Shown here in pieces: positions 1-12,240 of a DNA stretch of 64,000 nt. Made by a program: the position numbers and the translations under genes. The stretch comes from Atherinomorus stipes. Taxonomy: Eukaryota; Chordata; Actinopteri; Atheriniformes; Atherinidae. The notes below the pieces were generated by a model that saw nothing but the letters and a program-made list of their open reading frames with translations, had not been told where the DNA came from and did no database searches. Position 1 is the first letter of the stretch, and every line of letters begins with the position of its first letter. The stretch covers positions 1 through 64,000 of the forward strand of contig JALJCO010001169.1 in assembly GCA_023101725.1 (NCBI GenBank), written 5' to 3'.

Positions 1-3000
1 ATGTTTTTTGATTATTCCGCCTGCATTTATACTGAGGGAATGCGCATTGTCAGATAAGTGGGCTATACGTGGTTATAAGTGCTCAAAATAAAATGAAAAT
101 GAATGACGCTGTATTCATAAATCTCTGTTTGGGATTGATAACAATTGTTATGAATGTTAAGAGCAGGTTTTATAGGCTAGTCCTGCTGTGTGATGGTTTT
201 CCTCTGGCTCTGTTAATTGGTGTTTCTAAATTGTTGGTAGGTGTGACTGTGAGCATGTGTGGTTGTTTGTCTTGGTTGTTTGCACTGTGATAAACTGTTG
301 ACCTGTCTAGGATGTATCTCACCTCTCCCCCAGTATTGACTGAGTAAGGCTCTAACCCTGAACAGGATGAGGTGGGGGTTGGTCTTACATACTCATGAAA
401 ACATGATCCTGAATGGTTAGTGTTCAGGATCCCTGCAAACAAATGACAGCCTTGAGCTTTGAAGCAAGTGGGTTCCTTCCTGTATGGCAAAGCAAAGAGC
501 TACTCAGAATTCATTGTTGTGTGATATCAGCTTTACGTTCTCGGTTGTGTTCAAGGGCAGATTAATATTAACCTGTATTTTAGGAATGACATTCTCCTTT
601 TCCTCTGTGGCTTTGGTCTGAATAAAATCCATTCTTCAGAAAAAGGGATTAACATCATTCCTGCCCATTTCTTTTTCTTCTTTCAAATAATTTTGACACC
701 CTAATAATTGTTATGACTCTTATTCATGTTAGTCATTAATAATGCATTAAGATTAAAAATTGAGTCCGACAGCACAGCAACAGCCTCTTTAGACTCCTGG
801 GAGTTTAATAATTTCTAAACCAATCAATATCCTCTCAGCAGCTGTCCAAACGTGTTCCATTGGTTTCCTTAGTTACCATCCCCCACTATCCCTGTACACA
901 CAAACACATACGTTCAAATTAACAGGGTTATTTGGCATTCTTTAAACACATAATCTGTACGGACACATAGAATTACTACACTGGAATATAACAAGATGAG
1001 TTTATTGATAACAGAGTTGTGGGATTTACTACCACAGGTATTAAAAATTTCTGTGAGCAGATTGATTTAAATAGTGTTTAATTGTCTTTGAGGACCAGCG
1101 TAAACTGGTTTTGTGTTTCAGGAACATCAGACAAGTCTTAGAGGTGAACACATGTCACCAACAAGGGAACAAATCCCCTTAAATTAAATTAAAAAAAAAA
1201 AAATACCACTGTTACTATCTTCTGCTTCAAATATACTTGGAGGGTGTTAGTCCTGCACACAGGCTACATCAACACTAGGCCACATAAGTGCGTAGACGTG
1301 CATGCCTTTAGCCGATCCCCTTTATAATCCACATTTACCCTGTGTTTTCCCTCATGCACATGTTTAGCCGGGCAAGAAGGGACGTGTAAATGCCAAGCCA
1401 ACAAGTGAACTTCGCTGCAGACTGATGGCAAAGTGCGCCCCCAGGAAAGTAGCCATAAAAGTTTTATAGTCATTTATTACTCTTAGCAACAACGCCACTT
1501 CATTCCAAACAAAAAAATCTTGTTTTGTCTAAGCAGTCGTTACTTTTCTAATCTGAGTAGCTGGTAAAATAAACTTCCTGTTTACATGCTGATGTAATAC
1601 ACATGGGTCTGCCTGTGATGTGGTGATGTTAGACATCCTCATTTAACATCAGCAACTTAAGCCAAATCTACTAAGATCCAAATTTGTGCGTAGTAGTTTG
1701 ACTGTGCAATCCAGAATTTTGTGTAAGAGGCTGAACCAAGTTTTGCAGGTGTTTTGCGAAAAGTGAAGGTGCAAATGACAGCAGGTACAAACGTGTTGGA
1801 AACGCCTGATATAAATAAGTGTTTTTCATGTTTGGAGGTTTGCAGCGTGACGAATTGCGAGAGACGACAGCGCAAAAGGAAATATGACCGTATGGAAATG
1901 GAGATACTAGCGGAAGAGGGAAATGAAAATAAAATGTAAAATAAATATGATAAATATAAAAATTTAAACAATACAACAGGTATCTGTGCAGAGTCTCAGA
2001 AGTGGCCAATTTATGAGGACATGGCTCAGGAGTTGCTGAACGAATGAAACTGTCTGTGGCTTTGAAAACAGCCTCTGACATCTACGTATAATGCATGAGG
2101 TGCACGCTCGGTACAATGCCAACGGCTCCAGCGGCTTGCGCTGCCAGGTGATCCTGTGATCATGTCCGGCTTCTAAAATCCAAGTTAAAATGTGACATTG
2201 GCAAAAAGGGAAAATAACAAAGACAAGACAGCTGATGCAGCTTCAGTTATCAATATACAATAGCTGCAAATGTTCGTTTTGTTTATCCAGAAAATGTTAC
2301 ACCCTTGTTAAATAGTGGTGTTTGCTGTGTTAATTTTGATTGAGTTCAACAATGAGAACTAAATAGGTTGCCCTCACTGCTCATGAAAAATGATTTTTAA
2401 ATCAGAGTTGTGTGTGTCCGGTGTTGTCCTCAGAGGCTGAAGCCTTTTGTGCAGAGCTGCTAGTTTGCACCTGCTTTCAGATGTACTAAAATACATACTA
2501 AAAACGAGCCATGCAATTCGTGTCAGGGTTAATGTAAAATTAATATATTTACATTTTTGCCTCCCAACACATGCACAATTTTGTGTAAACACCCCATATT
2601 GCATATTCATTGCAGCAGACATACTATCTGGATAAGACGCGCGATTTAGCACATTCGAAAGACGCAGCCAGTTCTTACACGCTGTTAGTAGATCAGTTTG
2701 TACATTTTTTTGTGTATGCAATGAGATAGCTCACATTTTTATACACACAAACCTCTGATAGATCCAGCACTTAGTGTGTGCACACCACTGGCCATGGCTA
2801 GACATTTTGGGGGGCAGGTGCTCAGTGAAAAATAAGGGCACTTTGTGCAGCATGTGGAACTACCGGTAGACATGTTTCAAAACAGATTCTGATACTTGTG
2901 CTGTGGGTTTCAGCTGATACTGAGTACTGATACCACTATGTTATTAAAAAATATATATTTCACCTGCATGACTGTGATATTATTATCATTATGGTAAATG

Positions 3001-3963
3001 TCTGACTCAGGTTTAACCCATTTTAAAACATAAGTCAATTCAGCAAATTGAAGCCATTTATTTTTAAATGCAGTCTTGCTGGAGGGAGAATCCAGTCTGA
3101 AATACTGCCACATCACCAACATGATCACTGGTTAGCTCCTTGTCTAACAGGAGATCAGTTCTTCTTTGCCCCTCTAAAGCATCAGCTGCACCACAGCTTT
3201 ATCTGAGTATTCTGGGATTCATCTTCCTCATCTTTCATGCTGGTAGATGTTCTATTGCAGGAAGCACAGAGCTGCTTCCCTGCTGTAGCTTCCTAGAATA
3301 GAAGAATTTTTGTAATAATAGCCTATTTTTACAATTTAATAATAGCCTATTAAGGTAAATACAAGATTACTGCAAGTCTTGTAACACAGCAATATTTTAT
3401 AATTGGTACAACATAATATAATCAGCTAAAATAGCTTCATGCCTGATTTAAAACAGCCAAACCACTTTGTGTTGTTAGAAGAAAATGTGGACAGTTTTTA
3501 AGATATTTCAATAAAATTAGAGGAACAGTTCAACTTCTGAGCTTTAAAAGGCCCTCAACAGTTAACATGACTCTGACCTTCCATCTCCATCTCCTGCCTT
3601 GCTGCTGGTGGATGGTTTCCAGAGCAGACAGCCGCTCTCTGTAGCTCCCTTTCTTTTTCTTTTTTAAGCCTCTTTTTTAGCCCAATTACATTATGCTGTA
3701 ATTGGTAGCCAAATAAAAGAGACAAACAGTATAAATAAGACTGCTTGGTTACTTGTCAACAAGGCAACATGCTACTTTTTTTGCATTTGTCATTTGGAAA
3801 ATGACTGTAAGTGTTAATTATGTAGCCTGATGCAAACCTAGCAATACCCTCCTAAATATTTAGCTTAAGACTGCTGGTAGAGTGACATGCTGTACCACTG
3901 ACAAACTCTACCCGTGGTCATAACGTCATATATGTTATTGATTTTGGCTAGCGGCTAGCTGGC
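1..3963. other. No gene seen; AT-rich spacer
   Basis: Every open frame here is short (under about 140 codons), lacks family motifs and overlaps unrelated frames on the other strand. An A-tract lies at 1191-1202. A short dispersed motif near 2775-2800 (tgcacaccactggccatggc) recurs at 6745-6765. No exon, RNA gene or complete transposon was recognised. Old repeats too diverged to see by eye may be present. Confidence 0.6.
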
Positions 3964-3966
3964 TAA

Positions 3967-5457
3967 GGCTGGAGACAAACTACATGATTATTTGCCCGAT
4001 TTTACCCACGATTGTCAGTCAGGTGTAGTTGGCTCCAGTTGGGGCTAGTTGGGTTCAGTCTGCCTCGCTAGTCGGCTGAAAAATCTGTTAGTGTGTCTGG
4101 GGAAGCGACTCAGATCTCCAAGTGTGTTACAAAAACCGACCCGATACGACCTCAGTCGTAGTCAATGAAACATGTTTGAAAACTAGAGCCAACTATGCCC
4201 GACTGGGAGCAGCGCAGCAGAACTACTGTGGCCACATGTGCAAAGAACTGCGTAGATTTCCTACTGAAACCCAGCATACGATCAAATCCCGACAATGTCA
4301 TGTGCACAATCATTTTCAGTTGCAATCTATGCATATGCATGGATCTAAGTTGGTAAATTTCCTTTTTACATCCCAATAAAGGTGGAACAGAGCGCATGTG
4401 TTGGAGTACTACCTGCACCGGGGATTCTCCTCTCTGCACGATCAAAAAGACAAAATATGACCATGAAAGTGAAGAAAAATAAAGAGTATAAAGGAGCTGT
4501 ATCATGCTTTTCAAACGTTCCAAAGTCAAATAAAGGCATTTATAAGCTAAACATGTTCCCGTCGCCACTACAGAAACTAATTTGGTGGTAAATATTTGTT
4601 TTTTATGCGTCTAATTTCCAACATGGAAGTAAAATGGCTGACTGCACTGACCCACGAAGCTCTCAACCAATTGCAACATGTTTTACGCCCATTTCATGAC
4701 GTCGCCCTGGAAGAGACACTGATTCTGAGGGGTCACAGAATTGTTTGTAGCACCGGCACCGGCAGCTTACATCGATGTTATTTCTATACATTGATGGATA
4801 ATCGGACTCCGATCGACGGGATAAAACGGACCAGCTTTTTATGGAGCTGTATGCGCTCCATGCAGAGTCTGACATGGAGTTTGAAGTACACGCAGTACCA
4901 CAGAAGTACCACAGAGACCCCTGACAAGTAAGTAAATTAGCGAACAAATCATGGGCTAATACTTAGCATTGAGCTGAGAGACGTTTTTCACTCACCGGTG
5001 CTGTCTGTCCATGAGGCGTTTTTATAGTGGAAACTGCGTCAGGTTTCAGTAGTAATTCCTGAAAAAAAAAAAAAAAACTTTACTGCCCGATTCGTAAAGT
5101 TGTCAGGAGTGAAGTTCACACACAAAGTTGAGGGTTTTTTTTTCTGCTCCTGAAGATATAATCCAACCACTTCTGGCAAGTTGATTTGCAGAAATGACAA
5201 AATGGAGAAGAGAATCTGGAAGATGATTTGTGCATCTTTTTTTCTGTATAATGGCAGTTGACACACAAGGAGTTGTTGCTTTCCACCACCTCAGTTGGGT
5301 TGAAAGATCTTGTCGTTTGGAATCCCGTGGAGGAGACAGTCGTTAAATGTGTAATCCCCAATCTTGGATGATTTAATGGAATCTAGTCGGTTAGTATGAA
5401 CGCCTCAGTCTTTTCAAAATCGGCAACAACTGTGACAACGGTAGTGTGTCCCCAGCG
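3967..5457. mobile_element. Harbinger-like non-autonomous DNA element (1.49 kb)
   Basis: The two ends are an imperfect inverted repeat. The left end reads ggctggagacaaactac, and the reverse complement of the right end reads cgctggggacacactacc. Both are flanked by the 3-bp direct repeat taa (3964-3966 and 5458-5460), the target size typical of PIF/Harbinger. The inside has no recognisable transposase; its 111-138-codon frames (for example 4596-4931 plus and 4152-4568 minus) match no family I know. A LINE 3' end follows almost directly. The class is inferred from target size only. Confidence 0.6.
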
Positions 5458-5534
5458 TAAGCAGGTGAGCAGTCGGCTAATTTCTGCTTAGCCATGCGGC
5501 TGTAATACGGCTACTTCGCCACGGAGGCAAATAA

Positions 5535-6345
5535 ATCTTAATGAACATCTATCATGGCAGGATCACATCGACAAGTTAACTGGCAAATTGGGGAAAGGAA
5601 TATCTATGATTAGAAGATACTGCTCGTTATTAACACCACGTATCCTTCAACAGGTTATTCAAACCTTGGTGTTCTCTCACCTTGATTATTGCCCACCCAT
5701 CTGGTCAAGTGCAGCAAAATAGACCTAAACCATCTTCAGATAGTGCAGAACAGAGCAGCTCGCCTCGCTCTCGGGTGTTCTGTGAGAAAGGGTGGTGATC
5801 AAATGCATTGTGATCTTGCCTGGATGAAAGTCGAAGACAGATTAACACGCAGCCTACTAACATTATTCAGGAATATAACTGTGTATAAACAACCACACTG
5901 CCTGTACTCAAAAATAACCTTTTCCCAGACATGAGCATAGGACAAGGCAAGTTAGCAGAGGGCATGTATTGATTCCTCGACCAAGATCAAATGCAATGAA
6001 CAGAACTGCTATGTACAGGGCCATTTCACAGTGGAATAAGTTGCCAGGTGCCATTACTCCAGCAAGAAGCAAAAAAGTTTTAAAATACTACTACAAAGGT
6101 TTTTTGGGTTGAAGACATTCACATAATGTAATGTGGTAGGTGGGGTTAGTAGGGTGGGTGGGCTGGGGGTGAACTGAGTGTTAGTGGAGTGTAACTGTAT
6201 TTATTTATGTATTCATATGTAAAGTGTAATGTATTATATGATGTATATATAATGTAACCTTTATGTTTATGTATTTTTAATCTTTATGGACCCCAAGAAG
6301 AGTAGCTGGCGTTTTGCGTCCGCTAATGGGGATCCACAATAAAAC
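5535..6345 (+). mobile_element. LINE 3' end (reverse transcriptase C-terminus and 3' UTR)
   Basis: A broken frame from about 5540 to 5934 encodes the region after the RT active site of a non-LTR retrotransposon, including LNHLQIVQNRAARLALGC and WMKVEDRL. An upstream piece in another frame resembles the LGKGISMIRR segment and the FSHLDYCP segment. Several frameshifts or stops make it non-functional. The trailing sequence ends with tggaccccaagaagagtagctgg..ctaatggggatcc..aataaaa, a 3' end common in fish Rex/L2-like LINEs. It is a dead 5'-truncated copy. The exact clade is uncertain. Confidence 0.75.
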
Positions 6346-6689
6346 AAAACAAAGCAAATTATAAATACAAGTTATAACTTGGCAACAGAGGGCACATGGG
6401 GGGGCAAACAGTACATTCAGCTTATTCATTTGTGTATTACCTGGATGGCAGGGCATGGGAGGAGGAGAGTTGAGCTGCAGCTGCGCACTGTTGCTGCTTG
6501 TGTTCGCTCTGCACTTTACGCAGAGCAAGTAAAGGGAGTTGCAGGTGGGGCAAATATTTATTTTGGGACATTATTATCACACTCTTTTAAATGCTGAGCT
6601 TTTATAGATAATCGTGTCAGCATGGGCCACATACGTTGTAAAAAAAAAACAAACAAAAAAACCCCACAAACTTTCAAAAGGGCACTTGC

Positions 6690-6775
6690 TAGGTCCAGAG
6701 GGCACAGGGCAGGTGCTCCAGCACCACCACCTAGTGTCTACCTGTGCACGCCACTGGCCATGGCCACAGAAAGAT
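6690..6775. repeat. Short dispersed repeat with hAT-like end motif
   Basis: The stretch gtgcacgccactggccatggc matches a stretch near 2775-2800 at most positions. Read on the minus strand it begins cagtggcgtgcacagg, which resembles the CAGTGGC-type ends of some hAT elements. Similarity between the two copies continues past cactg into gccatggc, so that is not necessarily the true end. No opposite end was found. Confidence 0.35.
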
Positions 6776-9480
6776 ATTGTAGGGTTGTTCAGTTAGATGA
6801 CGATAATGCTTTTAAGTTTTTGAGTCCTGCTGATGGCAGCCTGTAGCCTGCTGTCCATCGTCTTTTTTCCCATTCAGATGGGAAACATTTTCTCTATTGG
6901 CCATACAAATTGAATCCCCCCCGCTCAGGACAATAACTGGTATTGCATCTTGCAGCTGAGAAGCACACTGGCCGACTTTGAAAGGAGGAACTGATTTATG
7001 CGCTTCGCTGATCATTGATTTCTGTCTTGCAGAGTCCTTGCTGAGGACTGCAGGACTCCCTCTGGTTTTGTACAGGGAGATTGTCTCCTTCATTTGGCAG
7101 AATCACAGTGAAATAATCTATAGGTTAATATTGAAATGTCAATACTGTATATCATTATGTCCAAACGTGAATGAATCATTTTATGAGACACATTTAGCTT
7201 TTGGGTTTAATGGTGTTTATGGTTTTTATTGCTTTATCTGTATTTTTATGCTGCTGGAAAGGTTCTTTGTTTTTATGTATTAATCTCAGTTTGATTTAAA
7301 GTCAGCCAGGCGTGCAAAATGTGAGCTAACTGCACCACATGTACATGGAAAGAAATTGCTCCAGTGGCATTTCTTTACAGTGCACTGATCACAAGTTTGC
7401 TAAAAAGGTACTTAAACAGAAATCCATCCAAGAAAAGTGTGGCTGCGGACGGAGATTGACAGTTTAATTTTTTCCACATTGATTATGTTGTCATACACAC
7501 GATAGAATACTTAAAATTTACTCTCTTGCAAATACCTGCTGAAGTGAAGCTTGACTGCATGAAAGTGGTCCAACAATATGCTAATGACAGAACGCCACTG
7601 CTGACAGAAAATAATTAATCTGGCTGCGACTGAGCTTCAGGGCGTGCCTCCTTCATTCATCTCCCTCTTCCTCGCTCCGTCTGTTTGATCGCTGCTCTTA
7701 GTTAAAGATGGGGGCTGGGATGGCGAATGGGGGTGGGGTTCACAGGTGCAGCTGAACTGGGATGGTTGATGGCGGACCCTGATCAATTATAGCCTGGCTG
7801 AGTCATGGTGTCTATACATATTTCATGACTATCAGGGGAAGTAAGCCAGGCTGCCTCCATCTACCCCAAACCCCCACACAGACAACAAATTGAGCACCCT
7901 GCCCCCTCCCTAGCCCAAGGCCCCAGATGAAAGGAAGGTCTGACTCGTTAGCACCCTCCTGCACCAGTTAGCTCCGGACAGGAGGGGTGGGGTGTCACAG
8001 CGGGGGTGGGAGTTGGCCAGCTTCAGCCGGAAGCTCTTGGTTATAAGTCTTTGTCTTTCAGCAGTGCTCTGCTCATCTACCAGCCTATCTGGTTTAATAT
8101 TATAGCCACTCATCTATCCACTTTTCCATCCATCCGTCCATCAACTCAAACCTTTCTCTTCAATGAGTTGTTTTCATCAGAAATTCCAGTGCTGTCTTCC
8201 ATCAGGCTACTCTAGCCATATTCCGTGTTTCTTATCTTGCTTTTGATTTCCATGATTATACAGCCGACCCGTCTCATGTTATCAAACAGCGTCGGTGCTG
8301 ATGGGAGGATGTTGCTGAAGTGCAGGAGTTCTGCAGCTATGGTAGTGGGGGCAGGGATGCAGAGGTACATGCTGGAGGATTCAGGCCAGGAGCTGCTTTC
8401 TTTGTAGTCTGTTTCCACTCTTCTGCACTGAGGACTCTACATAATGTGGAGAATTAATGAAACAAATTTGATTTGGTTATTGGTTTAATTACAGCAGTAC
8501 ATTAGATTGGGTTCCCTTTCAGTCATCAAACCTAAAGGCCATGGTTTTTCTATTTTTGTAGAAAAGAAAATAAGAATGAAAAAAACACGCACATACCGTA
8601 CCTGCACTGGACACGGGCACACCGGAGGTGTCACATCACTGCAGAAAAAGACCAACTGATGATATTTGACAAGGCTTGGAGCATGTTCTTGAAACGCTGT
8701 GCTTTATCTCATCGCCAATTTTAAATAGGTGCACTCACAAAAGAACCTCTGGCTAAGCTCAGAATGTGTCCTGATCAAACACATCAAAGTGTCTCCTCAA
8801 CCTGCAAGGAGACTTCTTCTTTTGGGGTGTTGATAAGAAAGTTTGATGCAAAAAATCATTAATTCTTAAACTGGAGTGTCAGCCTTTGAGGGTAAAGATG
8901 AGGCACTCATGGCTGGATCTGCTGCAGCTTTGTTAAAAAGAGGGGTACATTTGGTTTCAACTGCCTCCTTTTTTCTTTGAAGTGCAGAAAATTGAAAGGT
9001 GACAGGTATGGATGTGCATGTTTTTTTTTTATTTATTGTCTCCATCCAAGACTTTAAATACTCACTTTAAAAGTCATAATTTAGTCAGACAGTTGAAAAC
9101 AAAGTAAAACTCAATAAGTTTTTACACAAAAGCAGTAAAACATACTTTATTTATGAAGCTGCTGTAACTAATATGTTAGTAGTTCATAGCTGTATGACAT
9201 GCTTCGGGTTGAATAAGTAGTGGCTGAACCTTCTGTTACTGTCATTATAATAAAGAAGAAGTGGGCTAGTAACCAAATACTATAAAATGACTACAGATTT
9301 TTTAATTTTTTTATTTCAGATATCAGCTAATCAATATGATCTGGCCACATGTCTTTGCATATAAACTGGCGAAAGTATCTTACACTAGTATATGTTGTTT
9401 TAATTAACAATTTGCTGAGCACAGATCGATTTAGTTGGATGACAGGAATAGAAAACAATCCATCACACCCCTAATATATA
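6776..9480. other. No gene seen
   Basis: A 93-codon minus-strand frame (6812-7093) has no recognised motif. The 7620-8060 stretch is richer in G+C and less repeat-like than its surroundings, so it is a possible conserved noncoding segment, but nothing in the sequence alone proves this. A ccatccatccgtccatc tract at 8125-8145 is a degenerate simple repeat. Confidence 0.55.
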
Positions 9481-9483
9481 CAT

Positions 9484-9510
9484 ACACACACACACACACA
9501 CACACGTGTG

Positions 9511-9579
<69 letters not shown>

Positions 9580-9590
9580 TGTATGTATTA
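9484..9590. repeat. Compound microsatellite (CA)n(TA)n(TATG)n
   Basis: Uninterrupted CA dinucleotides run into alternating TA for about 70 bases and finish with gtatgtatgtatgtatt. The long alternating TA part is self-complementary. Confidence 0.95.
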
Positions 9591-9815
9591 GTCCCAAAGA
9601 GCATTTTTTAAAATTAAACCTGCTAAATATGTTTAAGTGTAGGAACTATTTTATGCTAGACTCAAACAATTTTTTACGCTAACCAACCACTGTCAAGAGA
9701 AATGGAATGTGTGATTGTCATGTGATTTTACCCAGCTGATCTGCAGCTGGTGTGTGCATTGCTACAATGACACCTGTAGCGGAGTGGTGTGACAGTTATT
9801 TAATTAGCCAAACGA

Positions 9816-10985
9816 CAGAGAGTGCAGAATTATTAGGCAAATGAGTATTGTGACCACATCATCCTCTGTATGCATGTTGTCTTACTCCAAGCTGTATAGG
9901 CTCAAAGCCTACTGCCAAATAAGCATATCAGGTGATGTGCATCTCTGTAATGACAAGGGGTGTGGTCTAATGACATCAACACCCTATATCAGATGTATTA
10001 GGCAAACATAATTATTAGGCAACTTAACAATAAACAAATGCATACACATTTCAATTATTTATTTTCACCGGGGAAACCAATATAACAGCTCAACATTCAC
10101 AAATATACATTTCTGACATTCAAAGACAAAACGAAAACAAATCAGTGACCAATATAGCCACCTTTATTTGCAAGGACACTCAAAAGCCTGCCATCCATGG
10201 ATCCTGCCAGTGTTTTGATCTGTTCACGATCAACATTGCGTGCAGCAGCAACCACAGCCTCCCAGACACTGTTCAGAGAGGTGTACTGTTTTCCCTCCTT
10301 GTAAATCTCACATTTGATGAGGGACCACAGGTTCTCTATGGGGTTCAGATCAGGTGAACAAGGACGCCATGTCATTAGTTTGTCTTCTTTTAGACCCTTT
10401 CTTGCCAGCCACGCTGTGGAGTACTTGTATGCGTGTGATGGAGCATTGTCCTGCATGAAAATCATGTTTTTCTTGAAGGATGCGGACTTCTTCCTGTACC
10501 ACTGCTTGAAGAAGGTGTCTTCCAGAAACTGGCAGTAGGACTGGGAGTTGAGCTTGACTCCATCCTCGGCCTGAAAAGGCCCCACAAGCTCATCTTTGAT
10601 GATACCAGCCCATACCAGTACCCCACCTCCACCTTGCTGGCGTCTGAGTCGGACTGGAGCTCTCTGCCCTTTATTGATCCAGCCACGGGCCCATCCATCT
10701 GGCCCATCAAGACTCACTCTTATTTCATCAGTCCATAGAACTTTAGAAAAATCAGTCTTGAGATATTTCTTGGCACAGACTTGACGTTTCAGATTGTGTG
10801 TCTTGTTCCGTGGTGGTCGTTTTTCAGCCTTTCTTACCTTGGCCATGTCTCTGAGTATTGCACACCTTGTGCTTTTGGGCAGTCAGGTGATGTTGCAGCT
10901 CTGAAATATGGCAAAACTGCTGGCAAAATTTTATTTTGAATGGCTTAGATGCACATTGATGCACAGTACAATGTTTTACATCCAG
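9816..10985 (-). mobile_element. Tc1/mariner transposon, one end only
   Basis: The left end carries agtgcagaattattaggcaa at 9820-9839. A second copy of the core, aattattaggcaac, lies at about 10010-10023, in the same orientation and roughly 190 bp further in. That is the IR/DR arrangement (two direct repeats in one terminal repeat) known from Sleeping Beauty-type Tc1 elements. The transposase reads on the minus strand toward this end. The mirror end (ttgcctaataattctgcact) is absent downstream, so the copy is truncated, at roughly 10,985. The outer boundary and TA duplication are not clear. Confidence 0.8.
10142..10846 (-). pseudogene. Tc1/mariner transposase, N-terminally truncated, DD37E
   Basis: An open frame of 234 codons encodes the DDE catalytic core of a Tc1-type cut-and-paste transposase. 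Visible motifs are LWTDEIRVSLDG (first Asp), MQDNAPSHA (second Asp) and SPDLNPIENLW (Glu). Counting gives 37 residues between the second Asp and the Glu, so a DD37E signature, against DD34E in Sleeping Beauty. The usual length is about 340 residues. The missing part is the N-terminal paired helix-turn-helix domain. Upstream coding similarity (LPKSTRCAILRD) continues in frame to a TGA, probably a CpG-decayed CGA Arg codon, and is lost beyond about 10,985. The chosen Met is internal, so the protein is not expected to work. Confidence 0.85.
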
Positions 10986-10989
10986 TCAT

Positions 10990-12000
10990 AAAGTAAACCT
11001 CTGTGTCACACCAGCAGAACTCTGGATCCATAACAATGCTGTTTACTGGGTGCTCACTGGTGCTGGTTACAAAGCAAAGGCCAACAAGTTGGAAGAATGA
11101 CAACAGAGAGAAAGTTTACAACACGAACAGCTCCTCCCCAAAGAATGCTTCCCTCCTCCAGAGTGGAGTCATATTCCTTGTAACCTTTCAGAACTACTCC
11201 CCAGTCTGTTGGTGTTCTCATCAGTGCACTGTGATAGATTCATTTGTCATACAGCGTTGAGCTGAGTCGAGTGTTTGTTGCTAATGTCCTGCTGCAAAAC
11301 AGCTCATTACTATGACATGAGTCACAACAAAACACTGGCTTCATCAGATCATCTTGCAAATGTCAAAACTTTCTCAAATACTTTTCTTTGGATGAGCTAA
11401 TGTAATGCTGAACAACAAAATAGTTTCTATAACATGGATAAAATGCAGTTCACCATGATATGCATGTAGCAGTGGTTTAATGTCGTGCATGCATCAGAAT
11501 CAGCTGCACTGGGAATGTCCAGTGAGCCTCTTCTGCAAGATGCACAGATCATGTAGTTTCTCTGCAGCTACAGTAATTACTCTGAATATCGTCAACTTTT
11601 GTTTCATCGCATGATCCCCAGTTTCCTTGTTCCTCTGTCTCATTTACATGACATTCTTGTTCATCAACAATTTTACTGAATATTCTTTTATTTTTATTCT
11701 ATTTGTTCATTTGACAGGGACAGAGCAATCAAAACAACTTCTAAATATGCCAGATTTAGCCAAGAGGCTAGTTTTCATTATTCTATTTTATATTTCTAGG
11801 TTAGGTTTGAATAAAGTTTTATCAGAGATCATTGGATAAACTGGACTTTTAAATGAGCCATATTTCAAGATTAAGGTCATGCACAAAGGAACCACAAAGA
11901 GAACATATATTCAACAGTAAGAAGGTTTTGACTCCCGCGACCCTGAATTTGACTAAGCAGTACAGAAAATTAATGATTAAGTGAATGAAGAAATAAATTC
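10990..12000. other. No gene seen
   Basis: Short unrelated frames only (70-85 codons). No repeat or RNA gene was recognised. Confidence 0.55.
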
Positions 12001-12001
12001 A

Positions 12002-12240
12002 GCACTCATTTTATTAGGTCAACTGCATGTTAACACGGTTATGCAGCCAATCCCACGGCAGTGAATCAATGCATAGTCATGTAGGCATTGGCAAGACAAC
12101 TAGCTAAAGTTCTAACTGAGCATCAGAATGAAGAAAGGGGATTTAAGTGACTTTAAAGGTGGCATGGTTATTGGTCTGACCATTTCAGAAACTGCAGATC
12201 TACAGGGATTTTCAGGGTTTACAGAAAATGTTTAGAAAAA
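12002..12240 (+). mobile_element. Fragment of a second Tc1-like transposon
   Basis: The piece starts with cagcactcattttattaggt, like the terminal repeat of a common fish/amphibian Tc1-type family. It then encodes MKKGDLSDFKGGMVIG and TISETADLQGFSGF from 12,128. This is the first helix-turn-helix of the transposase, with an internal deletion of several codons where the family normally has an Arg/Gly-rich linker. Similarity fades after about 12,240, so the catalytic domain is absent. It is unrelated in sequence to the element at 9816. Confidence 0.65.

Noticed and set aside
6812..7093. 93-codon minus frame as a coding fragment
   Set aside because: No family motif seen and no flanking transposon ends that would explain it; left unassigned.
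10145..10784. Plus-strand and alternative-frame ORFs across the Tc1 transposase
   Set aside because: They are shadows of the minus-strand transposase, which carries all the family motifs.
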